Shown in pieces: positions 41,177 through 50,143 of a stretch of DNA of 64,000 nucleotides (its first letter is position 1; each line of letters begins with the position of its first letter). The notes under the pieces were generated by a model, which was not told the DNA's origin, searched no databases, and was given only the letters and a program-made list of their open reading frames with translations. The stretch is from an uncultured Acetatifactor sp. (GTDB lineage Bacteria > Bacillota > Clostridia > Lachnospirales > Lachnospiraceae), in the NCBI RefSeq assembly GCF_910585425.1, contig NZ_CAJUCP010000014.1, positions 43,176 through 107,175 of the forward strand, read 5' to 3'. A program made the position numbers and the translations under genes.

Positions 41177-43351
41177 ATGGAAAAAAAGAATTGGAACAGT
41201 TGGAGCATGGATAGCAGAAAGGCAAAAGGCATGGCAGCAAAACGGTTCCTTGGTATCGCTTTATGTTTGAGCCTGTCCCTGGGCTTGTTATCCGGCTGCG
41301 GCAAAGGAGACAGCAAAGAAACCGGAAATGCGACAATGGGCCGTTATGTTGAACAGCAGGTGGCATCTGTGGAAAATGCTGACCAGGCTATGGGCCTATG
41401 CTTAGGAGAAAACGGAGATTTTGTGTTCTACACAGCAGGAAGTGCAGACGGCGGTGCGTCTCTGAGCCGCTGTGTCCTGTCTGCTGAAAGCGGGGAGTTT
41501 ACGCAGACTCCCATGACCTGGGCCAAAGATTTGGGAAATATTCTGGATATTTCGGAGGCCGGAGACGGCACTACCTATCTTGTGGCAGCGGATGAAAATT
41601 TTAAAACAAGTGTTTATCAGATAAAAGACCAGAAAGCAGAGGCTGTAGACGTGCCGGGACTGGCGCAGACAGAAAGCGCAGATGGTAGCCAGCTATGCGG
41701 TGTACGCAGCCTGCCGGGTGGAGATTTCCTGCTTCTTTTTGGGGCAGCAGGTGCTTCCCGTTACAGCGGCGTGGATGCTTCACCCCTAAAAGAATATGCC
41801 ATTACTGGATATAACTGGAGCGTAAGTATACATAATGGGAAAATGCTGGCTCCCGGTATGGGAAAGAATGAACTGCTGGTTTTCAATCTGGATTCAGGGG
41901 CGCAGGAGCAGACAGTGACCTTTGATACCCTTTCCCTGTCCTCCTGTCAGGGGATGGACGATTCCGGCGTATATGTAGCTGATACGACAGGCATTTACCG
42001 TCGGATTACAGGAAGCAGCGATTGGAACAGAGTGGTGGAAGGTGATCTGACTTCTCTTTCTCTGCCTTCAGCCATGCTTGGAGGCGTAGTCAGCGATGGT
42101 GCGGATGGATTTTTTGCAGTGCTCAGTGCTGCGGATGGCGTGAAGCTCATGCGTTATGTTTATGATCCTGATATCCCTGCCGTTCCGGACACTACTTTAA
42201 CGATTTTCGGGCTGAAAGATAACAGTACCATAAGGCAGGCCATTGGCGCATTTCAGCAGCAGAATCCCAATGTGCGGATTGATTTCAGGATTGCATCGGA
42301 AGGTGCGGCTTCTGCCAATACAGAGGACATCATCCGCACCTTGAATACGGAACTTTTAAACGGAGACGGCCCGGACATTCTGCTGCTGGATGGATTGCCT
42401 GTGAACAGCTATATGGAAAAAGGCGTGTTGGCGGATTTGACAGATGGGATAACTACAATGGCAGAAGGTGGGATTTTGGAGAATATTGCCAAAGCATATG
42501 AATACGAAGGTCATTGCTATGGGATACCAAGCCGTTTTACCATTCCGGCAATGGCAGGAGAGCAGAGTGCCCTGGGTTCTGTCAAATCTCTGGAAGAGCT
42601 GGCGGCTTTCACAGAAAGCAGCGGGAACGGAGGAGCGCCTTTCCTGACACCTTCCAATAATCTGTATGGAGAGGAAGGGATGATGATGGATTATTATGAA
42701 GATTGCTCCAGTGATTTTGTGGAATCAGGTAAGATTGATGAAGCGGCGCTTACGAAATATTTTACTGACATGCTTCGTATTCAGAAAGCACAGGAATCAA
42801 ATTTTATGGAGACCGATATTGGCGTAGTTGACGGAAAGGTTGTGCTGTTTGAACTGATGGGCTTTATGGAATCAGACGAAGATTTGTTTTATGTCCAGGA
42901 GATCAAGGGATACAATGCTACAAATGTAATTCTTTCCGGTTTAAGTGGTAGCGGAATGTCCTCGGAGCATGCCCTGATGCCTGTTTTCGGAGAGTCTTTC
43001 TACACGCCAAGGCAGGCTGTCGGGATTACATCCGCCAGCAAGCAGCAGGAGCTGGCATTACAGTTTATAAATCTGCTCTTATCACAAACCGTGCAGGATG
43101 TCTATCTGTATGACGGTTTCCCGGTTAATAGCCGGTCTCTTGATAAGCTGGTAGAAAACGCCATAAAAAACAAAGAAAACAGTACAAAATTCCGTGAGAT
43201 GTGCGGTCAGTTGAATACCCCGATTTTTGTGGATCAGGTGGTAAGGGAGGCTGTTCAAAGCCAGATGAAGGGCTTGCTGGACGGAACTCTCACAGCAGAA
43301 TCAGCAGCTGCCGCTGTGATGGAAAAGATAGAATTGTATTTGAAAGAATAA
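41177..43351 (+). CDS. Large lipoprotein with C-terminal solute-binding domain
   Basis: A 724-residue exported lipoprotein (lipobox LLSGC, C41). Residues about 60-350 are rich in beta-propeller-like repeats (LSRCVLSAESG, GDGTTYLVAADEN, LPGGDFLLLFG). From about 355 a type-1 extracellular solute-binding domain follows (FQQQNPNVRIDFRI, DILLLDGLP, YGIPSRFTIP, QFINLLLSQ). AAAGGAGGTTCTTTACAT precedes the ATG at 41177. The propeller plus binding protein fusion is unusual. First gene of the operon that also encodes an HlyD-like adaptor, a MacB-like membrane protein and importer permeases. Confidence 0.8.
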   Translation: MEKKNWNSWSMDSRKAKGMAAKRFLGIALCLSLSLGLLSGCGKGDSKETGNATMGRYVEQQVASVENADQAMGLCLGENGDFVFYTAGSADGGASLSRCVLSAESGEFTQTPMTWAKDLGNILDISEAGDGTTYLVAADENFKTSVYQIKDQKAEAVDVPGLAQTESADGSQLCGVRSLPGGDFLLLFGAAGASRYSGVDASPLKEYAITGYNWSVSIHNGKMLAPGMGKNELLVFNLDSGAQEQTVTFDTLSLSSCQGMDDSGVYVADTTGIYRRITGSSDWNRVVEGDLTSLSLPSAMLGGVVSDGADGFFAVLSAADGVKLMRYVYDPDIPAVPDTTLTIFGLKDNSTIRQAIGAFQQQNPNVRIDFRIASEGAASANTEDIIRTLNTELLNGDGPDILLLDGLPVNSYMEKGVLADLTDGITTMAEGGILENIAKAYEYEGHCYGIPSRFTIPAMAGEQSALGSVKSLEELAAFTESSGNGGAPFLTPSNNLYGEEGMMMDYYEDCSSDFVESGKIDEAALTKYFTDMLRIQKAQESNFMETDIGVVDGKVVLFELMGFMESDEDLFYVQEIKGYNATNVILSGLSGSGMSSEHALMPVFGESFYTPRQAVGITSASKQQELALQFINLLLSQTVQDVYLYDGFPVNSRSLDKLVENAIKNKENSTKFREMCGQLNTPIFVDQVVREAVQSQMKGLLDGTLTAESAAAAVMEKIELYLKE

Positions 43352-43359
43352 TGCACAAA

Positions 43360-43404
43360 ATGCAAGGGGTGTATCTCCGATTGAAAGGTATGCGCCCCTT
43401 GCAT
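43360..43404 (+). terminator. Hairpin between the first two genes of the hybrid operon
   Basis: Perfect 10-bp arms ATGCAAGGGG/CCCCTTGCAT (43360-43369, 43395-43404), no T-run. It may reduce expression of the downstream genes or stabilise the upstream mRNA. Confidence 0.5.
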
Positions 43405-43467
43405 AAACACAACATCAGCTGTCCTAAAAAGTAGCATAAACGGATAAACAGATGGGGATTGAATCAG

Positions 43468-45537
43468 ATGTTTAAAAAGAGAAAGAAAAAGCAAATAGAA
43501 TGTAGTGCGGAGTCGAAAGAGGCCCTTATGGGGATTAAAAGAAAAGCCGCGGTAACTGCCGCGCAAAGGCTGACATTAGAAAAAGAGATGCTTCTATCCG
43601 GGAAAAAGCCAAAATCAATCTTTTCCAGTGCCCAGCAAAGGACAGCAGTGCGCTTATTGTCCGGATTTTTTGCGATGATGCTGATATTTACCATACTGTC
43701 CAGAATAGCCACTGACCTGACTATCGCCAAGGTAAGGACGGATACAGTAAAACCGGGAGTGTTAGTCCAGAGTTATACAATACCGGGCACACTGGAGGCA
43801 AGGGACACTTTGGATATTGTCCTGCCTGGAAATCTGCGTATTTCCAACAGGATGGTTCAGGCTGGAGATCGCGTGAAGGCAGGGGATGAGGTCCTGACGC
43901 TGGATCTGGATTATGTCCGGGCGGCGACAGAACAGCTTGAGAATGAGATTGATATCCTGAACTTAAAGATTGGAAATCTGTCCAATGAAGTGCCCAGTGC
44001 TGATACAAAAATGCTTCAACTGGCAGAGAACAATCTGCGGTATGCCCAGGCAGACTATGTGCAATTAGTGGCAGCACTGGAAGCGTCCGGCATTCAGGTA
44101 GAACAGGATTTGAAAGAGGCGCAGAACAGATATCATCAGGAATTGAACGATCTGGAGAAGGCAAAGGTACAGGCAAAAGAGGAAGGGATTGAAACAGCCG
44201 AAAACGGCCTGGATGCAGCCCAAAAAGCATTGGGTGATGCTCAGTACAGCCGTGACGAAGCTGTTTCAGCCGCCCGGAAATCATTGTCAGAGGCCGAAAG
44301 CGTATATTCATCAGCAAAAAGCACCTGTGAGCGTACAGCCGGGGAACTTGCTCAGGCGCAGCAGGCGCTTCAGGAGGCAGAAGAGGCTCTTGAATCCCTT
44401 GGAGAGAGCGCTGCTGATGAAGAACGCGCCGCCGCCCAGGAGCGGGTAGATACAGCACGCTCTCAGAAGGAGATGGCTCAGGTTCAGGCCGATCAGGCGG
44501 CACGCAGTCTGTCGGATGCAGAAGACACGCTTGCGTGGGCCCGCGAGAACTTGGAGCAGATACAGGCACGGCAGGATCAGCTGGTTTCGGAAGCGCAAGA
44601 TGATGTTTGGGAAGCGGAGAATAAATTGAGTGATACGAAGAAGCAGACAGATTTTAGCAATGAATCCCTGGTTTCGTCTGCACTGGCCAGTGCGGATGCC
44701 GCACGGAGCGAACTGAATGCGGCTGTGCGTGAATGGGAGAACGAAAGCCTTTCTAAAGAGGAGCAGATCATGAGAGCTCAGAGAGCGATAGAAACTGCAG
44801 CTATAGAATTAGAGTCCGTAAAAGAACAGCTGGAAAGAGCGAAACAATCAGATGCCGCCACACGCAGGCAAAATGAAGTGGAGCGGCTGCAGTATGAAAA
44901 CGAGCTGCGTCAGAAACAGAATACATTAGAGGAGATAAGGCTGATCAGCATACAGGGCGGGGTCGTTACCGCTCCGGTAGACGGAACGGTAAAGTCAGTG
45001 ATGGAAGCTTTTGTCACACAGGACAATGGGGCGATACTCACCCTGTCACGGGCAGACCAGAGGTTTCAGTTTACTGCCAGTGTAGAACAAAAAACAGCGG
45101 AGAAATTGTCTGCGGGGGACATGGGCCAGCTTTTTTATACCATAGGAGGAATTACCCAGTCTGTCCAGTTACCGATTACGTCTATCGGTGTTCCCAATGT
45201 AGATGGTCAGGTCCGGCTCATCGCCTGGCTGGAAGAAGGTACTTTTTCCAGCGGAATTGCCGGGACATTAGAATTGGAAAAAAACAGCGGCAGGTATCAG
45301 GCTGTTGTGCCTGTTTCCGCACTGAGAGTGGTCCATGGAAAGACAGTGGTCCTGGTTGTCCGTGAAAAACAATCCGTACTGGGAACAGAGCAGACGGTAG
45401 AAGAGGTGGATGTTGTGATAAAGGAGCAGAGCATGGAAAATGCAGCCGTAGAAGGCGTATTTTTCCCAGATGACCAGATTGTGATACAGACCTCAAAGCC
45501 GATTGGGAAAGGAGACAGGGTGCGTGTGGAAAATTAA
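43468..45537 (+). CDS. HlyD/MacA-like membrane fusion protein with long coiled coil
   Basis: A 689-residue adaptor protein. One membrane segment (about 62-82) follows a basic cytoplasmic tail. The first half of a barrel-sandwich (lipoyl) domain (IPGTLEARDTLDIVLPG, VQAGDRVKAGDEVL, about 97-140) is followed by a very long Ala/Glu/Gln-rich coiled coil (about 145-485). The second lipoyl half (GGVVTAPVDGTVKSV) and beta-barrel/membrane-proximal domains close it. A TTG three codons earlier is an alternative start. Adaptors of this type normally serve MacB-like exporters, and a MacB-like protein follows, yet the operon also encodes importer parts. Confidence 0.85.
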   Translation: MFKKRKKKQIECSAESKEALMGIKRKAAVTAAQRLTLEKEMLLSGKKPKSIFSSAQQRTAVRLLSGFFAMMLIFTILSRIATDLTIAKVRTDTVKPGVLVQSYTIPGTLEARDTLDIVLPGNLRISNRMVQAGDRVKAGDEVLTLDLDYVRAATEQLENEIDILNLKIGNLSNEVPSADTKMLQLAENNLRYAQADYVQLVAALEASGIQVEQDLKEAQNRYHQELNDLEKAKVQAKEEGIETAENGLDAAQKALGDAQYSRDEAVSAARKSLSEAESVYSSAKSTCERTAGELAQAQQALQEAEEALESLGESAADEERAAAQERVDTARSQKEMAQVQADQAARSLSDAEDTLAWARENLEQIQARQDQLVSEAQDDVWEAENKLSDTKKQTDFSNESLVSSALASADAARSELNAAVREWENESLSKEEQIMRAQRAIETAAIELESVKEQLERAKQSDAATRRQNEVERLQYENELRQKQNTLEEIRLISIQGGVVTAPVDGTVKSVMEAFVTQDNGAILTLSRADQRFQFTASVEQKTAEKLSAGDMGQLFYTIGGITQSVQLPITSIGVPNVDGQVRLIAWLEEGTFSSGIAGTLELEKNSGRYQAVVPVSALRVVHGKTVVLVVREKQSVLGTEQTVEEVDVVIKEQSMENAAVEGVFFPDDQIVIQTSKPIGKGDRVRVEN

Positions 45538-46750
45538 ATATTTCAGACTTTGTATGTTGGGACTGTGCCTTCTCCTTATGTGGTATGGCTCTGCAGCCTG
45601 TCAGAAGAAAATGGAATGGTTTGATAACAGCGTTTCCGTGCGGTGGGAAAGCGGCATGGGTGTCTCTTCGGCACAGATGAGCCAGGTGCCGCCTTCCTTT
45701 GTATTATGGACGTCCCATTATGAACAGATATTGTATGGGGACTTTTACCCGAATCCGGTAAACGGAGAGGTTTTCGAGTATTACGGGGACATTTCCCGTC
45801 TGCATCTTTGCCGGTTCCGGTATGGATACTGGCCGGGAGATGAAAAGGGCTGTGTGATCGACGAGGGAACTGCTCATGTCCTTTGGGGTTCTTCTGATGT
45901 GTTGGGGCAGACAATTCAGTGGAATGAGAAAACATGGTATGTATGCGGCGTTGTGGAAGGAAGGGATGGACTGGCGTTCTTTCCGGCAGAAGAAACAGAA
46001 GAGAGGATGTTTCAGGGATTGTGGTTAAATCTCTCCGAAGAACAGGGAGGCACTTACGCAGCGGAACAGATGCTCCAAAAATATCAGTTACCAGTGGGAG
46101 ACATGACAGACCTTGGTTTGTATGTCTGGCTGTCCGGAATACTGGCAGCCCTTCCCGCATTCCTGCTCTGGGCATGGACTCTTATCTGCATTGCTCGCCG
46201 CTTGTGGAAACTTCGTTATACCTGGTTTCTGTTCCTTATGTCTGTTCCGCTGATGCTTGCAGGAATGGCGGCGATTTCCTGGACGGTTGGATTCCCGTGG
46301 AGCGTACCGGATCGGTTTCTGCCCACCAGATGGTCGGATGGTTCCTTTTGGGGCAGCCTTTGCGCACAGGTCAGGGATGGTATCCTGGCAATCTTCCGTA
46401 TGCCCCCTGCGGCATGGGAAAGGACATTTTGGATAACCTTTCTTCTTGGCGGCATACTGTCTGTTTTGACAGTTTTGCTTTTGTGGCTTGTTGTCAGGCG
46501 GTTGCCCGTGCCTAAACCCAAAAACATCCTCCGGATCAGCCTGATCTGGTGGGGAGGACTGCTTTGCATTATATGGAAGAATAAGGATTCCCTGGCGGGG
46601 AACCCGTCTGTTACATTATGGATACTTCCAACGGTATGGATGACCATAAGGTGGCTGCTGGATCTTCATGACAAGGTGCTGGAATCCGGTAAATATTTGG
46701 ATCAGGGAGGGAATGAACTTGTATTTATTGAAGAAAAAACGGAAAGTTAA
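45524..46750 (+). CDS. Membrane protein with MacB-like periplasmic domain (GTG start)
   Basis: A 408-residue protein. An N-terminal membrane segment (about 6-25) is followed by an extracytoplasmic domain (about 28-195) containing GTAHVLWGSSDVLGQTI and TWYVCGVVEG, which match the MacB/FtsX extracytoplasmic core. About four to five membrane segments follow (about 200-370). It overlaps the adaptor gene by 14 bp. The GTG at 45524 is 11 bases after AAAGGAG; a TTG at 45503 is the alternative. No ATPase domain is fused, so it must borrow one. It could be the channel partner of the HlyD-like protein. Confidence 0.65.
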   Translation: MWKIKYFRLCMLGLCLLLMWYGSAACQKKMEWFDNSVSVRWESGMGVSSAQMSQVPPSFVLWTSHYEQILYGDFYPNPVNGEVFEYYGDISRLHLCRFRYGYWPGDEKGCVIDEGTAHVLWGSSDVLGQTIQWNEKTWYVCGVVEGRDGLAFFPAEETEERMFQGLWLNLSEEQGGTYAAEQMLQKYQLPVGDMTDLGLYVWLSGILAALPAFLLWAWTLICIARRLWKLRYTWFLFLMSVPLMLAGMAAISWTVGFPWSVPDRFLPTRWSDGSFWGSLCAQVRDGILAIFRMPPAAWERTFWITFLLGGILSVLTVLLLWLVVRRLPVPKPKNILRISLIWWGGLLCIIWKNKDSLAGNPSVTLWILPTVWMTIRWLLDLHDKVLESGKYLDQGGNELVFIEEKTES

Positions 46751-47609
46751 TCGGCAGACTGCCCCGGAGCTGGATGGCATCACTCCATGGATATTTTTAT
46801 TGCCAAGCCTGTTGATGGTCAGCGTACTGGTATTGGTTCCCTTTTGTGATGTACTCCGGCGCTCCTTCTTTTCGGCTATGGGCGGGCAGTTTGTAGGGTT
46901 TAGAAATTATATGGATGTTTTTCAAAACGAAGCGTTTCAGCGGGCAGCCGGGAATACGGCAAAATTTACCTTGATCTGTATTCCTGTATTGCTGCTGTTT
47001 TCCCTGTTGCTGGCTTTGCTTGTGGACGCACTGAAGGAGAAGAGGGGGATATTTAAAACTTCTTTTCTTATCCCAATGTCAATCCCGGTAGCTTCGGTGG
47101 TATTGCTTTGGAAGGTGATCTTTCATGAAAACGGTCTGCTGAACCATCTGCTTGGCAGTGTGGGCATGGAAACGGTTCATTGGCTGAATAGCGGATCGGC
47201 CATGACGGTACTGATGGTAACGTATATCTGGAAAAATGCAGGCTATGACATGGTGCTGTGGCTGTCGGGGATTACGGCCATCTCACCGTCGCTGTATGAG
47301 TCGGCATCTTTGGATGGAGCCGGAGCCCTGCGGTGTTTCTTTCGCATTACGCTTCCAAATCTGATGCCTACCTTGTTTACAGCCGCTGTGCTGTCGCTTT
47401 TAAACTCCTTTAAGGTATTCCGGGAAGCGTATCTCATTTCGGGCAGTTATCCCCATGAGAGCATCTATATGCTCCAGCATTTGTTCAATAACTGGTTTAC
47501 ACGGTTGGATATTGATAAAATGTGCGCCGGCGCTGTGCTGATGGCACTGGTGGTAATGGCGTTGATTGGTTTCCTGCAGATGATATGGGGAAGGGGTGAA
47601 AGTGTGTAA
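46713..47609 (+). CDS. MalF-like ABC importer permease
   Basis: A 298-residue permease with six membrane segments and an EAA loop of CUT1 sugar type (SLYESASLDGAGALRCFF). CAGGGAGGGA precedes the ATG at 46713, and the start lies within the previous gene's end (38-bp overlap). It would pair with the MalG-like protein, whose gene is damaged. Confidence 0.9.
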   Translation: MNLYLLKKKRKVNRQTAPELDGITPWIFLLPSLLMVSVLVLVPFCDVLRRSFFSAMGGQFVGFRNYMDVFQNEAFQRAAGNTAKFTLICIPVLLLFSLLLALLVDALKEKRGIFKTSFLIPMSIPVASVVLLWKVIFHENGLLNHLLGSVGMETVHWLNSGSAMTVLMVTYIWKNAGYDMVLWLSGITAISPSLYESASLDGAGALRCFFRITLPNLMPTLFTAAVLSLLNSFKVFREAYLISGSYPHESIYMLQHLFNNWFTRLDIDKMCAGAVLMALVVMALIGFLQMIWGRGESV

Positions 47610-47720
47610 AGAAATTCTAAGCGGCCCAAGTACGCCCGCTAAGAATTTCTAAGTTACACACTGAAGAATGCCAAGGACAGGCATTCTTCTCACGGATTAT
47701 TTGAGCCGCCGTAGGCGGCA
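47602..47720. repeat. Three consecutive hairpins between the two permease genes
   Basis: First an imperfect inverted repeat of more than 20 bp (47602-47624 with 47636-47661) beginning in the stop codon of the first permease gene. Then a perfect 10-bp stem GAAGAATGCC/GGCATTCTTC (47663-47672, 47680-47689), then GCCGCC/GGCGGC (47705-47719). They fill the whole gap and precede the sequence GGCATGGAGGATTA that supplies the next ribosome-binding site. Confidence 0.7.
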
Positions 47721-47732
47721 TGGAGGATTAAA

Positions 47733-48324
47733 ATGAAAAAATGGATGATTGCAATGCTTTTGTCCGCAGCGGCGCTTTTTGTATGGGTTCCCCTGTGGAT
47801 GTTACTATCGGCTTCCTTTATGGGGAGCAGGGAGATGGTTCATAACCTGGCACCGGTTCTGTCTGAGGAAGCCGGGTATGCCCATTGGCCCATTCTGCCC
47901 CAGTATCCGACATTAAAACCTTATGTGGAATTACTGCTGGACGCGCCTGCGTTCATTTCCGGTTTTCCTTATGATACGGTTTTTTGCGGCCATACCATCG
48001 GCGCTGACAGAGGCTGCCTCTTTAGACGGTGCCGGAGCCTGGCAGATTTTCATCCATCTCGGGCTTCCCCTTGGGGTGCCTGGCATTCTTTCAGCGGTGG
48101 TTTTGGGATTTTTGGAATATTGGAACGCATTGGAGCAGCCTATGACATTTCTGAAAGACCAGACCATGTGGCCATTGTCGCTTTATCTACCCACGGTAAC
48201 CGCGGAAAATGCAGGAGCTTCCCTTGCGGCCTCCGTGATCATGCTGACACCGGCGCTGCTGATTTTCCTGTTTGGCCAGAAGTATCTGGAAGCGGGGATT
48301 GCGGCTTCCGGGATGAAAGATTAA
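47733..48324 (+). pseudogene. MalG-like ABC permease gene with internal deletion
   Basis: The N-terminus (MKKWMIAMLLSAAALFVWVP to ELLLDAPAF, about 75 residues, 47733-47957) reads in one frame. The remainder (FPVFLMIRFFAAIP to GIAASGMKD, 47974-48324) reads in the next, including the EAA loop LTEAASLDGAGAWQ. Compared with normal MalG proteins about 60 residues with several membrane segments between the two parts are missing and the frame is shifted. The N-terminal frame then runs without stop into the ATPase gene. A working permease is unlikely. Confidence 0.8.
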
Positions 48325-48335
48325 GGAGTTTATCT

Positions 48336-49334
48336 ATGGAAAACACATCATTGACATTGGAACAGGTAAATAAGTGGTATCCTGGGGATGTGCATGCCGT
48401 AAAGGGGGTAAGTATGGACGTCCGCCCCGGAGAATTTTTAGTATTTGTAGGGCCGTCCGGCTGCGGAAAATCCACGACCTTACGCATGATTGCCGGTCTG
48501 GAGCGCGTGGACGGCGGCACGATCCATATGGGAGAGGTGCTGATGAATTCAGTTCCGCCCAAAAAACGCGACATCGCCATGGTATTCCAGAACTATGCGT
48601 TATATCCTACTATGAGAGTATTTGAGAATATCGCGTTTCCCCTTAAAATGCGCCATTGGAAGAAAGAGGATATCCAAAGCCGGGTTGCGGAAATTGCGGA
48701 CAGCCTGGATTTGACAGAATATCTTGGGCGCAGGCCGGGGGCGCTGTCCGGAGGCCAGAGGCAGAGAGTGGCTCTGGCAAGGGCCATGGTCCGCGCTCCA
48801 AAACTATTTTTGATGGACGAGCCGCTTTCCAATCTCGATGCAAAACTGAGAGTGCAGATGCGCCGGGAGATTACGGCTCTACAGAGAAAGCTGGGCACAA
48901 CGACCATCTATGTCACCCACGACCAGACAGAAGCCATGACCATGGGGGACCGTATTGCGATTTTCAAGGATGGCGAGGTCCAGCAGATGGATACCCCGCA
49001 GATGCTTTACCAAAAACCTGCCAATCTTTTTGTGGCCGGCTTTATCGGCTCGCCGCCTATGAATATTTGGAAAGAGGGAGATAAATTTTGCGGCATAAGA
49101 CCCGAACATATTCACATCACGAACAATTCCGACCATATCCGGGGACAGGTGGTATCCGTAGAGTGGACCGGACGGGAGACCGTTGTTTTTGTAAACGCAC
49201 AGAAGATAGGGAGCCTGGGGATCGTAACAGATGCCGCATGTACATTGAAAGTGGATGATGTATGTTATTTGGCGTTGGATAAGCGGTTTATTCATTATTT
49301 CGACGGGGAAACTGGAATGAGGATCATTGGATAA
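48336..49334 (+). CDS. MsmX/UgpC-type sugar ABC transporter ATPase
   Basis: A 332-residue ATPase with Walker A GPSGCGKST, signature LSGGQRQR, Walker B LFLMDEPLSNLDA, H-loop VTHDQ, and a C-terminal TOBE-like regulatory domain (about 240-330, with GIRPEHI). TAAGGAG precedes the ATG at 48336. Because of the deletion upstream an in-frame open reading frame runs through from 47733, but the canonical start is at 48336. It may also energise the LplABC-like importer at 2446, which lacks its own ATPase. Confidence 0.93.
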   Translation: MENTSLTLEQVNKWYPGDVHAVKGVSMDVRPGEFLVFVGPSGCGKSTTLRMIAGLERVDGGTIHMGEVLMNSVPPKKRDIAMVFQNYALYPTMRVFENIAFPLKMRHWKKEDIQSRVAEIADSLDLTEYLGRRPGALSGGQRQRVALARAMVRAPKLFLMDEPLSNLDAKLRVQMRREITALQRKLGTTTIYVTHDQTEAMTMGDRIAIFKDGEVQQMDTPQMLYQKPANLFVAGFIGSPPMNIWKEGDKFCGIRPEHIHITNNSDHIRGQVVSVEWTGRETVVFVNAQKIGSLGIVTDAACTLKVDDVCYLALDKRFIHYFDGETGMRIIG

Positions 49335-49507
49335 AAACGGGGATGCCCCGCCCCTTTTGGCCCTGTTTTAGAGCCAGAGGCCAGCAGATAGCGGCAGGAT
49401 TTCTTATGGCAAACTGCAGGAGGATATGCTATACTTAGGACATTGAATCGCGATTTGTGGAGCGGGTGAATACCTGGAGACAGGGTGAAGTATGGAGGGG
49501 GACTGAA

Positions 49508-49939
49508 ATGACAGAGGTCAGGTTCTATGAAGATGCAGCGGATGAACTGCTTAAGTTCGCGGTAATCTTTGCTAAAACGCAGAATAAATATGTCTTCTGC
49601 AGACACAGGGACAGAAATACATGGGAAGTGCCCGGAGGCCATCGGGAGGACGGGGAAAATATCATGGATACGGCGAAGCGGGAACTGTATGAGGAAACGG
49701 GGGCTTTGGAATTTGATATAGAGCCCATCTGTATCTATTCCGTTACGGCCCCTGATAATCTGAATCATGGAGAAGAATCTTTTGGAATGTTGTTCTTTGC
49801 CGATATCAGGCGCTTTGAGGCAGAGCTGCATAGTGAAATTGACAAAATCGTGATAACAGACCGGTTCCCGGAGAGATGGACATACCCTGACATTCAGCCT
49901 CATTTGATAGAAGAGGCAAAGAAACGGGGGTATCTGTAA
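49508..49939 (+). CDS. NUDIX hydrolase
   Basis: A 143-residue MutT-like hydrolase of nucleoside diphosphates linked to X. The complete NUDIX box runs from G43 to G65 (starts GGHREDGE, contains KRELYEETG). The ATG at 49508 has GGGGGACT ahead. It lies between the ABC operon and a broken acetyltransferase gene. The substrate cannot be predicted; a house-cleaning or antibiotic-related role is possible. Confidence 0.9.
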   Translation: MTEVRFYEDAADELLKFAVIFAKTQNKYVFCRHRDRNTWEVPGGHREDGENIMDTAKRELYEETGALEFDIEPICIYSVTAPDNLNHGEESFGMLFFADIRRFEAELHSEIDKIVITDRFPERWTYPDIQPHLIEEAKKRGYL

Positions 49940-49940
49940 A

Positions 49941-50104
49941 AGGGACGGATTGCAAGGGAGGTTGAACAGTGGGTAAAAGAAAAGGGGGCATCCTGTGTAG
50001 AGCTTCAGGCGGTAAATGATGATATGCACGAGGGATATTACGGAAAGGCCGGCTACCGAAATGCAAAAAACTTCGTGATGAAGGTCAAGTGGTTTGAGAT
50101 GTAG
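49941..50104 (+). pseudogene. 3' remnant of a GNAT acetyltransferase gene
   Basis: An open stretch without start codon reads RIAREVEQWVKEKGASCVEL, then AVNDDMHEGYYGKAGYR, and stops at 50102. This is the usual C-terminal part of a GNAT (motif A helix end and the YEKxGF-type motif). Everything before is missing and replaced by the end of the NUDIX gene. Confidence 0.65.
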
Positions 50105-50143
50105 AGATATGGCAATTCATATCGGGGCGGGCGTACATGTGCG

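Noticed and set aside
47733..49334. A genuine permease-ATPase fusion protein
   Set aside because: The join arises from a deletion and frameshift in the permease; the ATPase has its own ribosome-binding site and canonical start at 48336. The possibility is kept only as a finding.
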